This document shows positions 50,809 to 59,022 of a stretch of DNA of 64,000 nt, piece by piece. The translations under genes were made by a program, and so were the position numbers. The notes under the pieces were generated by a model that worked only from the letters and a program-made list of their open reading frames with translations, was not told the origin of the DNA and made no database searches. Source of the DNA: Planctomycetota bacterium (lineage in GTDB: Bacteria; Planctomycetota; B15-G4); contig QNBX01000004.1 of NCBI GenBank assembly GCA_003644265.1, positions 1 through 64,000 of the forward strand. Reading direction: 5' to 3'. Each line of letters starts with the position of its first letter. Position 1 is the first letter of the stretch.

Positions 50809-52641
50809 ATGATCGGGCGCAGCATGCCTCGCCTCGCCCACCAGACCCGCCGTCACGTGCTGCTGCTGCTGGAGCGCTGCGGCGACCTGCTGGGCGGGGA
50901 GCGCTTCGCGCTGGTGGTGATCGGAGCCGGGGTGGGCGTCGTCTCGGGCCTGGCGGCGGTGGCCCTGGTGCTGCTGGTGCGCGCGGTCAACTCGCTCACC
51001 TGGACGGCTACGCTGTCCGTGGACGACGTGGTGCCCACCGACGCCCTGGGCTCGCACGCCGTCTCGAGCTTGCCGGCCTGGTGGCCGCTGCTGGTGGTGC
51101 CCGCCGGCATGCTGGGCGTGGTCGCGCTCACGCGCTGGTTCGCGCCGGAGGCCAGCGGCCACGGCGTGCCCGAGGTCATGGCCTCGATCGCTCAGAAGAA
51201 CGGTCTCATGCGCGGCCGGGTGGGGGTCATCAAGCTGCTGGCCTCGGCGCTCAACATCGGCACCGGCGGCGCGGTGGGCAAGGAGGGCCCCATCGTGCAG
51301 GTGGGCGCGGCCTTCGGCTCGGTCTGCTCGCGCTGGCTCGGGCTGCGCGGTCGGCACATGCGCACGCTGGTGGGCTGCGGTACGGCCGCCGGCATCGCGG
51401 CCGTGTTCAACGCGCCCATCGGCGGCGTGCTGTTCGCGCTGGAGATCGTGCTGGGCGCCTACAACGTGAGCGCCTTCGCGCCGGTGCTGATCGCGTCAGT
51501 GGCCGGCGCCGTCACCGCGCGCCGGCTGCTGGGCACCGAGTCGGCCTTCGCCATCCCCGAGGCGCTCAAGCAGGGCCTGACCATCACGTCGCTGTGGGAG
51601 CTGGTCAGCTACGCGCTGATGGGCCTGATCTTCGGACTGGTGAGCGTGGCCTTCGTGCGCCTGCTCTACGCCGTCGAGGATCGCAGTCACCGCTGGAGCG
51701 TCTCGCCCTGGCTCAAGGCGCTGCTGGCCGGGCTGATCGTGGCCGCCATCGGCATGGGCCTGCCCGCGGTGCTGGGCGAGGGTCACCACATGATGACCGA
51801 GGTGCTGGTGGACAACGGCGCGCGCTTTGGCCTCGGGGCACTGCTGCTGCTGGGCCTGGCCAAGACGGCGGCCACCGTGCTGACCCTGGCGGGCGGCGGC
51901 TCGGGCGGCGTGTTTGCCCCCAGCCTGTATGTAGGCGCCATGCTCGGCGGGGCCTACGGGCTGGCCATGCACAGCGTCTTCCCGGACGCCATCGGCCCCT
52001 CGGGGGCCTACGCCCTGGCCGGCATGGCCGCGCTGCTGGCGGGCACGGCCCACGCGCCCATGACGGCCATCCTGCTCATGTTCGAGATGAGCGACAACTA
52101 CCTGATCATCCTGCCGCTCATGACCGTGTCGGTGCTGGCCACGGTGGTGGCGCAGAAGCTCATGCCCGACTCGATCTACAGCCTGGGACTGTCCCGCCGC
52201 GGCATCGTGCTACGTGACCGGGAGGACACGGCGCTGCTCAAGCACCTGCGCGTGGCCGACGCCATGGGGCCCAAGCCCGAGACCATCCCCGAGGCCACCA
52301 CCTTCGACCGCATCGTGCGCAGGCTCATGCTGAGCGAACAACACGACCTGCCGGTGGTGGACGCTCACGGGCGCGTCACGGGGGCCGTGTCGTTCAGCGA
52401 CGTGCGCGAGTTCCTGCGCGACGAGGGCCTCGACCAGCTGCTGCTGGCCCGCGACTGCGCGCGCGAGGTCACCACCCTGGCGCCAAACGACACGCTGCTG
52501 GAGGCGCTGCACACGTTTGACCAGCACCCGCTGCACGAGATCCCCGTGCTGGCCGAGGGCCGGCCCGTGGGCTCGCTGCGGCGTGATGATGTGCTGAGCA
52601 CCTACCGCCGCGCGCTCATGGCCGCCGCGCGCCAGGGCTGA
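50809..52641 (+). CDS. ClC-family chloride channel/antiporter with CBS domain pair
   Basis: A 610-residue membrane protein that moves chloride, usually in exchange for protons. Pore motifs are present: ASGHGVPEVMASIAQKNG near residue 115, GGAVGKEGPIVQVGAAFGS near 155 with the gating Glu, and GGGSGGVFAPSLYVGAMLGG near 365. Residues about 480-600 form two CBS domains (MGPKPETIPEATTFDRIVRR and CAREVTTLAPNDTLLEALHT) that in other members sense adenine nucleotides and regulate transport. Ten or more helices are visible. Start: ATG at 50809, with an alternative at 50824. Monocistronic by position, with a possible link to acid or osmotic stress. Confidence 0.94.
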   Translation: MIGRSMPRLAHQTRRHVLLLLERCGDLLGGERFALVVIGAGVGVVSGLAAVALVLLVRAVNSLTWTATLSVDDVVPTDALGSHAVSSLPAWWPLLVVPAGMLGVVALTRWFAPEASGHGVPEVMASIAQKNGLMRGRVGVIKLLASALNIGTGGAVGKEGPIVQVGAAFGSVCSRWLGLRGRHMRTLVGCGTAAGIAAVFNAPIGGVLFALEIVLGAYNVSAFAPVLIASVAGAVTARRLLGTESAFAIPEALKQGLTITSLWELVSYALMGLIFGLVSVAFVRLLYAVEDRSHRWSVSPWLKALLAGLIVAAIGMGLPAVLGEGHHMMTEVLVDNGARFGLGALLLLGLAKTAATVLTLAGGGSGGVFAPSLYVGAMLGGAYGLAMHSVFPDAIGPSGAYALAGMAALLAGTAHAPMTAILLMFEMSDNYLIILPLMTVSVLATVVAQKLMPDSIYSLGLSRRGIVLRDREDTALLKHLRVADAMGPKPETIPEATTFDRIVRRLMLSEQHDLPVVDAHGRVTGAVSFSDVREFLRDEGLDQLLLARDCAREVTTLAPNDTLLEALHTFDQHPLHEIPVLAEGRPVGSLRRDDVLSTYRRALMAAARQG

Positions 52642-52730
52642 GCGCACACCCGGTACCGCGCGGGTCCAGCACAGCGCGGGTCCGACATCGGCTTCGCTCG
52701 GCGCACCGCCCACGCCGGACAGCGCTGCAC

Positions 52731-52910
52731 TCAGGCGTCGCGGCCGCCGCCCATGAGCCAGCCGATCCAGAACACCAGACCGCCCAGGGCCAGGCCGCCG
52801 AACTGGAACAGCATGGAGGGTTCTTCGACGTAGCTGCTGACCATGACCCAGGTCACCCACAGCAAGGCGGCGAGTTGAAGCACGCGTCCGAACATCATGG
52901 CGCGGATCAT
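52731..52910 (-). CDS. Very small two-helix membrane protein
   Basis: A 59-residue frame (ATG at 52910), or 55 residues from ATG at 52898. Two hydrophobic segments, LQLAALLWVTWVMVSSYV and FQFGGLALGGLVFWIGWLM, are joined by a short polar turn (EEPS), and the protein ends in GGGRDA. The composition is strongly membrane-like and unlike a chance frame. It lies between the ClC gene and a TPR lipoprotein, on the opposite strand to ClC. No family is recognised. No clear Shine-Dalgarno site. Confidence 0.6.
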   Translation of the reverse strand: MIRAMMFGRVLQLAALLWVTWVMVSSYVEEPSMLFQFGGLALGGLVFWIGWLMGGGRDA

Positions 52911-52982
52911 AGCGCCGCGCGGCCGCTGGTTCCGTCACGTCCTGCACCGTCGGTCCGCCCGTCGCGGTCAGCCCGCCCGTGC

Positions 52983-54248
52983 TCAGTCGCGGTCGATGGC
53001 CGCGGGCGGCCAGCTCGGGCTCGCGGCGCGTTCGTCGGCGCGTGCATCCAGGCGCGCCAGCTCCAGCGCGAGCTCAGCCGGCAGGTCCTGCAGCCGTGAC
53101 GCCCGTCGCAGCACGCCGCGGGCGCGCCAGGGTTGAGCACGGTTGAGCAGCAGGCTGCCCAGGGCCACGGGGGCCTCAGCCAGCGACGGGTCGGCCCGCC
53201 CAGCGTCTGCATAGCACTGCTCAGCGCCCGACAGGTCGCCCGAGGACTCGAGGCAGCGGCCCAGATCCACCAGCACCAGGGCCAGCTCCAGCGGCTCCCG
53301 CTCGAGCCCAGCCACGGCCTGCATGAGCGGACCGCGGGCCTCCTGCGGACGCCCCAGGGCCAGCAGCACGGAGCCCACGTTGGCGGCCATCCAGGGATCC
53401 TCGGGCAGCAACGCGAGGCCTTCGAGGTAGGCCGCGAGGCCCCCCTCCAGACGCCCTTGATCACGCAGGGCGTGACCCAGCGAAAGCCAGGCCAGGGGGT
53501 CCTCCGGCGCCAGCTCCAGCGAGGTGCGCCAGGCCCGCTCAGCCAGCACCGGCTCGGCCACCAGGCCGAACAGCCGCCCCAGGCCGCGGTGCGCCCCGGC
53601 GCAGTCCGGGTCGAGCTCCAACGCCGTCTGCAACGCGGACAGCGCCGCGTCCAGCTCGCGCTGATCCAGGCAGACGCTGCCGAGGTTGACCCAGCCCGAC
53701 GGCTCGCCCGGCTCGAGCTGCACCACGCGTTCAAGCAGGGCGCGCGCCACGTCCGGAGCGCCGCGCTCAAAGGCCAGGCGCGCCAGCAGGCTCAGCGTCG
53801 AGACGTCACCGGGGCGCAGCTCGTCGGCTCGCGCCAGGTGCTGTTCGGCCGACTCCAACCGGCCCAGGCTCATGAGCGCCACGCCCAGCAGGAAACGGAC
53901 CGAGGGGTTGCCCTCGTCCGCCTCCAGGGCCAGCGTGAGCAGCTCCACCGCGCGCGCCGCTTCGCCCGCCGTCAGCGCCCGCGAGGCCGCGTCGAGCAGC
54001 TCGAGCTGCAGCCCCGCCAGCGCGCGCAGCGAGCGCTCGTCCGGCGCCGGCGGCCCGGCAGCGACGGCGGCCGGCAGGACAGCTGGGACCGACGCAGGCA
54101 CGACGCTCAACGCGGGCGTGACCGCTGCGGGCGTGGGGGCCATGACCTGTGGGACCAGGACGGCCGGGGCAGGCGCGGCGGCCAGGGAGGCGCCGCCGGC
54201 GCTCGCCACGCAGCCCAGGCCCAACAGGGCGCTGAACATCGCGATCAC
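52983..54248 (-). CDS. TPR-repeat lipoprotein
   Basis: A 421-residue protein starting at GTG 54248 (or ATG 54239). The lipoprotein signal has its Cys in LLGLGCVAS near residue 13. An Ala/Pro/Val-rich linker (about 20-70) follows, then at least seven TPR-like units from residue 80 to 390, such as VRFLLGVALMSLGRLESAEQHL, cut here as FLLGVALMSLGRLESA, then WVNLGSVCLDQRELDAALSA and WLSLGHALRDQGRLEGGLAA. It would hang from a membrane by its lipid with the repeats in the periplasm as a protein-binding scaffold. It is the third TPR protein in the window and not closely similar to the other two. Confidence 0.86.
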   Translation of the reverse strand: MIAMFSALLGLGCVASAGGASLAAAPAPAVLVPQVMAPTPAAVTPALSVVPASVPAVLPAAVAAGPPAPDERSLRALAGLQLELLDAASRALTAGEAARAVELLTLALEADEGNPSVRFLLGVALMSLGRLESAEQHLARADELRPGDVSTLSLLARLAFERGAPDVARALLERVVQLEPGEPSGWVNLGSVCLDQRELDAALSALQTALELDPDCAGAHRGLGRLFGLVAEPVLAERAWRTSLELAPEDPLAWLSLGHALRDQGRLEGGLAAYLEGLALLPEDPWMAANVGSVLLALGRPQEARGPLMQAVAGLEREPLELALVLVDLGRCLESSGDLSGAEQCYADAGRADPSLAEAPVALGSLLLNRAQPWRARGVLRRASRLQDLPAELALELARLDARADERAASPSWPPAAIDRD

Positions 54249-54444
54249 AAGTGGGCTGCTCAGGGTGAGTCTCCAACGGCCGCTGAGTCCTCATCGGCCA
54301 TCGGCGCCGCCGGGGTTGACACCAGGCAGCGACAGCACGAACGCCCCCCCCAAGCGGACGACCTCGGCGGGCTTCAGCCAACAGGGCCCGGCGGTCGATC
54401 CAGACTCTTCAGAGCCGTATGGCCGCTTCGGTCCCGTCCGCCGT

Positions 54445-54450
54445 TAGACT
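54445..54450 (+). promoter_or_regulatory. Candidate -10 box (TAGACT) of a leaderless transcript
   Basis: GTTAGACT ends seven bases before the GTG at 54458. The spacing and the GTTA lead-in match the hexamers at 20049 and 61735. This helps to choose the GTG over an in-frame ATG at 54419. Confidence 0.45.
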
Positions 54451-54457
54451 CGCGCCC

Positions 54458-56365
54458 GTGAGCCGCACCGCACTCTTCGCTCTCGCTGGCCTGTGCGCCA
54501 TCGGGCTGGCCCTGGCCGTGATCCTGCTCTCCGAGCCGGACGACGTCGGCGGAGGCCGTCCGGTCCAGGCTGGCAGCGCGAGCGCCCCTGCGAGCAGCGA
54601 CGCCCTGCCGCCGCCGCTGCTCGGGCGCGAGCTGACCGACGAGCTGGCCGAGCCCCGGCCCGACCGGGGCCAACCGCTGCGCTCCGGCGGGCAGGCCCCC
54701 GCGGTCATCGAGGGCCGCGTGGTGGATCGCGCCGGCACGCCGCGCGCAGGTGCGACGATCTCGCTGCTGGTGGCGGACGCGTCCGGCTTCGCGGCCCAGT
54801 TCAAACCCACGGGCAGCTCCATCGAGGCGGACTCCGAGGGCCGCTTTCGCCTGATCCACCCGCCCCTCGGGCGCGCCTTGGCGGTGGAGGCCAGCCACGC
54901 GGCGTCCGCCCCCACCCGCGTGCCCGTGCGACCGCTCGACCCTGGCGAGACGCGCCTGCTGGGTGACCTGATGCTGAGCGCCGGCACCACGCTCACGGGC
55001 CAGGTCAGCGATGAGCTGGGCGCGCCCCTGCCCGGCGCGCGGGTCGAGCTGCGCGAGGGCGTGGGAGCTGGCCCCTTGCTGGGCGCGGCCATCGCAGACG
55101 AGAGCGGACACTACGAGCTGCCGCACCTCGCGCCGCGCCAGTACGCGCTGCGTGCCTCGGCCGAGGGCCACGCCACCATGGAGAGCGTGCAGGCCTTCGT
55201 GCTGGGCGCCGCCGGGCCCATCTGGACCGTGGACTTCGAGCTGCCCCGGGCCCAGAGCGAGCTGCGCGGCCTCAGCACCGACGCCATGGGCACCCCCGTG
55301 CCCGGCGTGCGCCTGCGCTTCCTGCTGCGGCGGGCGGGCAGCAGCGCTCACTTCAGCACCAGCTGCACCAGCGACGAGCAGGGACGCTTTGCCCTGCGGG
55401 ACCTGCCCGAGGGCCGCTACGACGTGGGCGTGGAGTCCTCCGAGTGGTACCTGGCCCTGAGCCTGGGTCTGCACACGGGTCCCGAAGAACAGGCCGTGCG
55501 CGTGCACGCGGCCCTGGCCATTCGCGGCCTGCTGCTGGCCCACGGCGCGGAGGTGCCGGAGTTCCACGTCACGGTCAAGCCCGACGGCCGCTCCGGTGCG
55601 CGCTTGCTGGGTGGCCTGCCCGCGCGCCGCCGCTTCGGTAGCGACGGTCCCGAGCCGCGCTTCGAGCTCTTGGGTCTGCGTCCCGGCGCGTACTCGCTGG
55701 TGGTCGAGGCCCCCGGCTACAGCGCCACCCGCAGCCAGGGCGTGTTTCTCCAGCAGGGCAGCGACGGCACGGACGTGACCATCACGCTGCTCATGGGCGC
55801 CACGCTCAGCGGACGCGTCTCCCCCGCGCGCCCCGGCGTCTCCATCGAGCTGCGCGAGGGCGACTGGGACCCGGCCTCCCCGCTGGAGGACGCCTTTCCC
55901 ACCGCGCCGCTGTCAGGCCTGCGGACCCGCACCGACGCGGACGGCCGCTACCGCATCGAGCATGTTCCCGCCGGGCGCGTGGTGGTGAGCGCGCGCAGCG
56001 TGGGCCTGCCACCGGCGCACCTGCGGGACGTGCGGATCGAAGAGGGCGGCGTGTATGAGCTGCCCACGCTCGAGCTCTCCCCCGGAGGCATGGTCAGAGG
56101 TCGGCTCACCGGGCCGGACGGGCAGCCACGGGCCGGCGCCAAGCTGCGGCTCATGGGCGAGGGCGTGTATCTGGCCACCCAGACGGACGGCGACGGCAGC
56201 TACCGCTTCGAGGTCGTGCCCGCGGGCGAGTACGAGCTCAGCGCCTCGCCCGCCAGTCTGGCGGAGGCCCTGACACTGGAGGCGCGCGCGCCGCTGAGCC
56301 TGCGCTCCGAATCCGAGGTCGTCCTGGACCTGCGCCTCAGCGCCCGCCCCCGGAAGAACCGCTGA
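54458..56365 (+). CDS. Membrane-anchored protein with carboxypeptidase-regulatory-like repeats
   Basis: A 635-residue envelope protein. GTG 54458 is favoured because it gives a short basic n-region before the helix ALFALAGLCAIGLALAVILL and has a -10-like box just upstream; ATG 54419 would add 13 residues. After a linker there are five or more transthyretin-like beta-sandwich units, each opening with a GxVxDxxGxPxxGAxV-type strand: VIEGRVVDRAGTPRAGATIS, TLTGQVSDELGAPLPGARVE, GLSTDAMGTPVPGVRLRF, TLSGRVSPARPGVSIELREG and MVRGRLTGPDGQPRAGAKL. These domains mediate extracellular binding and have no enzyme function of their own. The last 29 bases overlap the end of the convergent gene. Confidence 0.87.
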   Translation: MSRTALFALAGLCAIGLALAVILLSEPDDVGGGRPVQAGSASAPASSDALPPPLLGRELTDELAEPRPDRGQPLRSGGQAPAVIEGRVVDRAGTPRAGATISLLVADASGFAAQFKPTGSSIEADSEGRFRLIHPPLGRALAVEASHAASAPTRVPVRPLDPGETRLLGDLMLSAGTTLTGQVSDELGAPLPGARVELREGVGAGPLLGAAIADESGHYELPHLAPRQYALRASAEGHATMESVQAFVLGAAGPIWTVDFELPRAQSELRGLSTDAMGTPVPGVRLRFLLRRAGSSAHFSTSCTSDEQGRFALRDLPEGRYDVGVESSEWYLALSLGLHTGPEEQAVRVHAALAIRGLLLAHGAEVPEFHVTVKPDGRSGARLLGGLPARRRFGSDGPEPRFELLGLRPGAYSLVVEAPGYSATRSQGVFLQQGSDGTDVTITLLMGATLSGRVSPARPGVSIELREGDWDPASPLEDAFPTAPLSGLRTRTDADGRYRIEHVPAGRVVVSARSVGLPPAHLRDVRIEEGGVYELPTLELSPGGMVRGRLTGPDGQPRAGAKLRLMGEGVYLATQTDGDGSYRFEVVPAGEYELSASPASLAEALTLEARAPLSLRSESEVVLDLRLSARPRKNR

Positions 56366-56786
56366 GCCCCAGCCGCTGCTCGCTGGACGGCGTGGTGTCG
56401 GATGCTGCGGCCGGCCCCGCAGGCGGCGAGAGCGTCGACCCGAGCGGCCGCTCAGGGGCCTGCTCCGCGAGCAGGCCCAGGTCGCCGGCGCGCTCTCCCA
56501 GCTCGAGACTCAGGCTGCGCTCGCGGCCGTCGCTGCCAAACAGCCGCACGCGGTAGGCGCCGGGCGGCAGCCAGAGCTCGCGGCCCGGCCGCAGCTCCCA
56601 GGAGCGGCGGCCGTCGTCCAGCGTGGCGCCGCTCCAGGCGCCGCCTGCCCGCAGCGTGACGCGCACGGGGGCAGGGCCGCCCCAGGGGCCCAGCCAGAGC
56701 GCCAGCGCCAGGGCCGCGGTGAGCCCCAGCGCCACCCAGGTGTAGGTCCCCATCGAGCCGCGGATGCTGCGAGCGCCGGGCTTCAT
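56337..56786 (-). CDS. Small single-pass membrane protein
   Basis: A 149-residue protein, unrecognised. The ATG at 56786 overlaps the preceding stop (ATGA). One transmembrane helix, WVALGLTAALALALWLGPWG, lies near residue 17. The following 75 residues are beta-rich (RVTLRAGGAWSGATLDDG, LWLPPGAYRVRLFGSDG) and look like a small carbohydrate-binding or PEGA-like sandwich. The tail is Ser/Pro/Gly-rich. Its 3' end overlaps that of the repeat protein on the other strand, whose beta-sandwich domains it resembles in style. Confidence 0.75.
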   Translation of the reverse strand: MKPGARSIRGSMGTYTWVALGLTAALALALWLGPWGGPAPVRVTLRAGGAWSGATLDDGRRSWELRPGRELWLPPGAYRVRLFGSDGRERSLSLELGERAGDLGLLAEQAPERPLGSTLSPPAGPAAASDTTPSSEQRLGLSGSSGGGR

Positions 56787-57229
56787 CGAGGCGGCGCCGT
56801 CTCGGGCTCGGACGCAGGCTCCGGCTCGGGTTCGGGTGGCGGCGCCGCGGCCAGCCGCACGCGCACGTGCACGCGGCCGTCGCAGAGCACCTGATCCACC
56901 AGCTCCAGCCCATCCAACTCGTGGTGGATTCCGTCGGCGCCGACCGCCTCCACGTACAGCGTGCCGTCCAGCAGCAGCACGGAGAGGCGCCGCTCCACGT
57001 CCAGGCCCAGGTGATCGGCCAAGCGCCGGGCGGCACGGGTCAGCGCCAGACGCGTGCCATCGGCCTCCACAAACACGGGCCCGGCGGAGGACGCCGCCCA
57101 GGTGAAGTCCCGCTCGACCTGCAGCGCGTCGGCCCAGGCCGGTGGGCAGCCAGCGCAAGCGCCCGACAGCGCCAGACCACAGACCAACATGAGCGCCCGG
57201 GCGGCGCGGACCCCGCGCACCCGTCTCAC
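56783..57229 (-). CDS. Small secreted or lipid-anchored protein
   Basis: A 148-residue protein, unrecognised. The GTG at 57229 overlaps the ptsI stop by GTGA and is followed by an Arg-rich n-region and the hydrophobic stretch LMLVCGLALSGACAGC. The Cys in LSGAC could be lipidated. The mature part (about 110 residues) is alpha/beta mixed (VFVEADGTRLALTRAARRLA, LSVLLLDGTLYVEAVGADG, LVDQVLCDGRVHVRVRLA) with a Pro/Glu-rich tail. It sits between ptsI and the single-pass protein, linked to both by overlaps. Confidence 0.75.
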   Translation of the reverse strand: MRRVRGVRAARALMLVCGLALSGACAGCPPAWADALQVERDFTWAASSAGPVFVEADGTRLALTRAARRLADHLGLDVERRLSVLLLDGTLYVEAVGADGIHHELDGLELVDQVLCDGRVHVRVRLAAAPPPEPEPEPASEPETAPPR

Positions 57230-59022
57230 GAGGGGCTGGCCGGCAACAGCGTGGCCAGCTCGGGCGCCACCTCCACCACCAGGCGGTGCAACAGCTGCCG
57301 GATCTCCGCGACGGTGGAGAGCTCGAGCGCCTGGGCGGCCACGGCCTCGGCCTGCGCCAGGGTCACGTTGGCGAACAGACGCCGGACCACGGGCAGCAGG
57401 TACGGCGACATGGAGAAGGACCGCAGGCCGCAGCCCAGCAGCAGCAGGGCCGAGTCGGGCTCGCCCGCCATCTCGCCGCACACGCTCACGGGCGTGCCGG
57501 CCTCGGCGGCGCCACGGATGACGTGCCGTACCAGCGAGATCACGCCGGGGTGCAAGGGTTGGTAGAGCTCCGCCACGCGGGCGTTGTTGCGGTCGGTGGC
57601 CAGGGCGTATTGCGACAGGTCGTTGGTGCCCACCGAGAGGAAGTCCGCCTCGCTGGCCAGGGAGCGCGCCGCCAGCGCGATGGCCGGCACCTCCACCATG
57701 GCGCCCAGCGGGACGGCCTCGTCGAAGGGCAGCCCCTCGCGCCGCAGGTCGCCCTGCACCTCGGTCAGGATGGCGCGCACGCGGCGGAACTCCTCCACCA
57801 TGGTGACCATGGGGACCAGGATGCGCACGCGCCCGTGGGCCGAGGCCCGCAGCAGCGCGCGCAGCTGGGTATAGAACATGTCCGGCCACTGCAGCGACAG
57901 ACGCAGGCCGCGCCAGCCCAGCACCGGGTTGGGCTTTGAGGGCAGCCTGAAGTAGGGCAGCGGTTTGTCGCCGCCCACGTCGATGGTGCGGAAGGTGATC
58001 TCGCGCTGCCCCAGGCGCTCGGCCGCGTGGCGGTAGTGCTCGTACTGCTGCTGCTCCGTGGGGAAGGAGGAGCTGGCCATGAACAGGAACTCGGTGCGGT
58101 AGAGCCCCACGCCGCTCAGGTCGTCGATCAGCTCCTCGGGCAGGCCGGTGAAGTTCTCGACGTTGACCAGCAGCTCGATGGCCACGTCGTCAGCGGTGCG
58201 CGCGAAGCCGCGGGTGTGCACCGCAAGCTCGTCGCGCAGGCGCTCGAACTCGGCCGCCGCCTCGCGCGCGCGCTCCAGGTCGGCGGGCGAGGGGTTGAGC
58301 AGCACCTCGCCGCGCGTGCCGTCCACGATCCACGCGCCGCCGCGGGCGGGCAGGTTGGCCACGTCCACGTCGGTCACGGCCGGGATGCCCAGGGCCCGGG
58401 CCAGGATGGCCGCGTGGCTGGCGCCGCCGCCCGAGGCCGTGACGATGGCGGCCAGCTGGCTGCGGTCGAGCGCGGCCGTGTCGGAGGGCAGCAGCTCGCG
58501 CGTCACCAGCACCTGCTTCTCGCCCGACTTGGAGGCCGGCGGCGGGCGGCGCTTGGCCTGGCCCGCGAGCTGCCGCAGCAGGCGCCGACCCACGTCGCGC
58601 AGGTCGGCCACCGGGTCGCCCGCCGGCACGTTGGCCAGGCGCTCGCTCCATGCGGCCACGGCGTCGTGCACGGCCACCTCGGCGTTGAGCAGGCGCTCCT
58701 CGATGGTCTTGCGCAGATCCCTGCGCAAGGCCGGGTCGTCCAACAGCAGCTGCTGCACGGAGAAGATGCGCGCGTCCCGGCGGCCGACCTCCTTGCCGAT
58801 GGACTGCTCGACCTCCTGGAGCTGGCGCTTGGCCACGCGCAGGGCGTTCGACAGGCGCCGCAGCTCGCCGGGCACGTCCTCCGGGGTGAGCGCGCGCACG
58901 GGCACGTCGATGTCCACCTCATCGTGGAACAGCGCCGCGCCCACGGCCAGGCCGGGGGCCACGGGCACACCCCGCACCACGATGCGGCCGGCCGAGGAGC
59001 CGTCGTCGGAGCCGCCGCTCAC
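57226..59022 (-). CDS. ptsI: PTS enzyme I (phosphoenolpyruvate-protein phosphotransferase)
   Basis: Takes phosphate from PEP and passes it to HPr. The 598 residues cover the full enzyme: HPr-binding helical part near 30-140, the phosphorylated His in TASGGGASHAAILARALGIP near 200, the TIM barrel with GVGLYRTEFLFM near 305, TIDVGGDKPLPYF near 345, and VSVCGEMAGEP with the active Cys near 510. No HPr, EIIA, EIIB or EIIC gene lies in the window, so its partners are elsewhere or it serves regulation rather than sugar import. The GTG start overlaps the stop of the glycyl-tRNA synthetase gene. Confidence 0.94.
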   Translation of the reverse strand: MSGGSDDGSSAGRIVVRGVPVAPGLAVGAALFHDEVDIDVPVRALTPEDVPGELRRLSNALRVAKRQLQEVEQSIGKEVGRRDARIFSVQQLLLDDPALRRDLRKTIEERLLNAEVAVHDAVAAWSERLANVPAGDPVADLRDVGRRLLRQLAGQAKRRPPPASKSGEKQVLVTRELLPSDTAALDRSQLAAIVTASGGGASHAAILARALGIPAVTDVDVANLPARGGAWIVDGTRGEVLLNPSPADLERAREAAAEFERLRDELAVHTRGFARTADDVAIELLVNVENFTGLPEELIDDLSGVGLYRTEFLFMASSSFPTEQQQYEHYRHAAERLGQREITFRTIDVGGDKPLPYFRLPSKPNPVLGWRGLRLSLQWPDMFYTQLRALLRASAHGRVRILVPMVTMVEEFRRVRAILTEVQGDLRREGLPFDEAVPLGAMVEVPAIALAARSLASEADFLSVGTNDLSQYALATDRNNARVAELYQPLHPGVISLVRHVIRGAAEAGTPVSVCGEMAGEPDSALLLLGCGLRSFSMSPYLLPVVRRLFANVTLAQAEAVAAQALELSTVAEIRQLLHRLVVEVAPELATLLPASPS

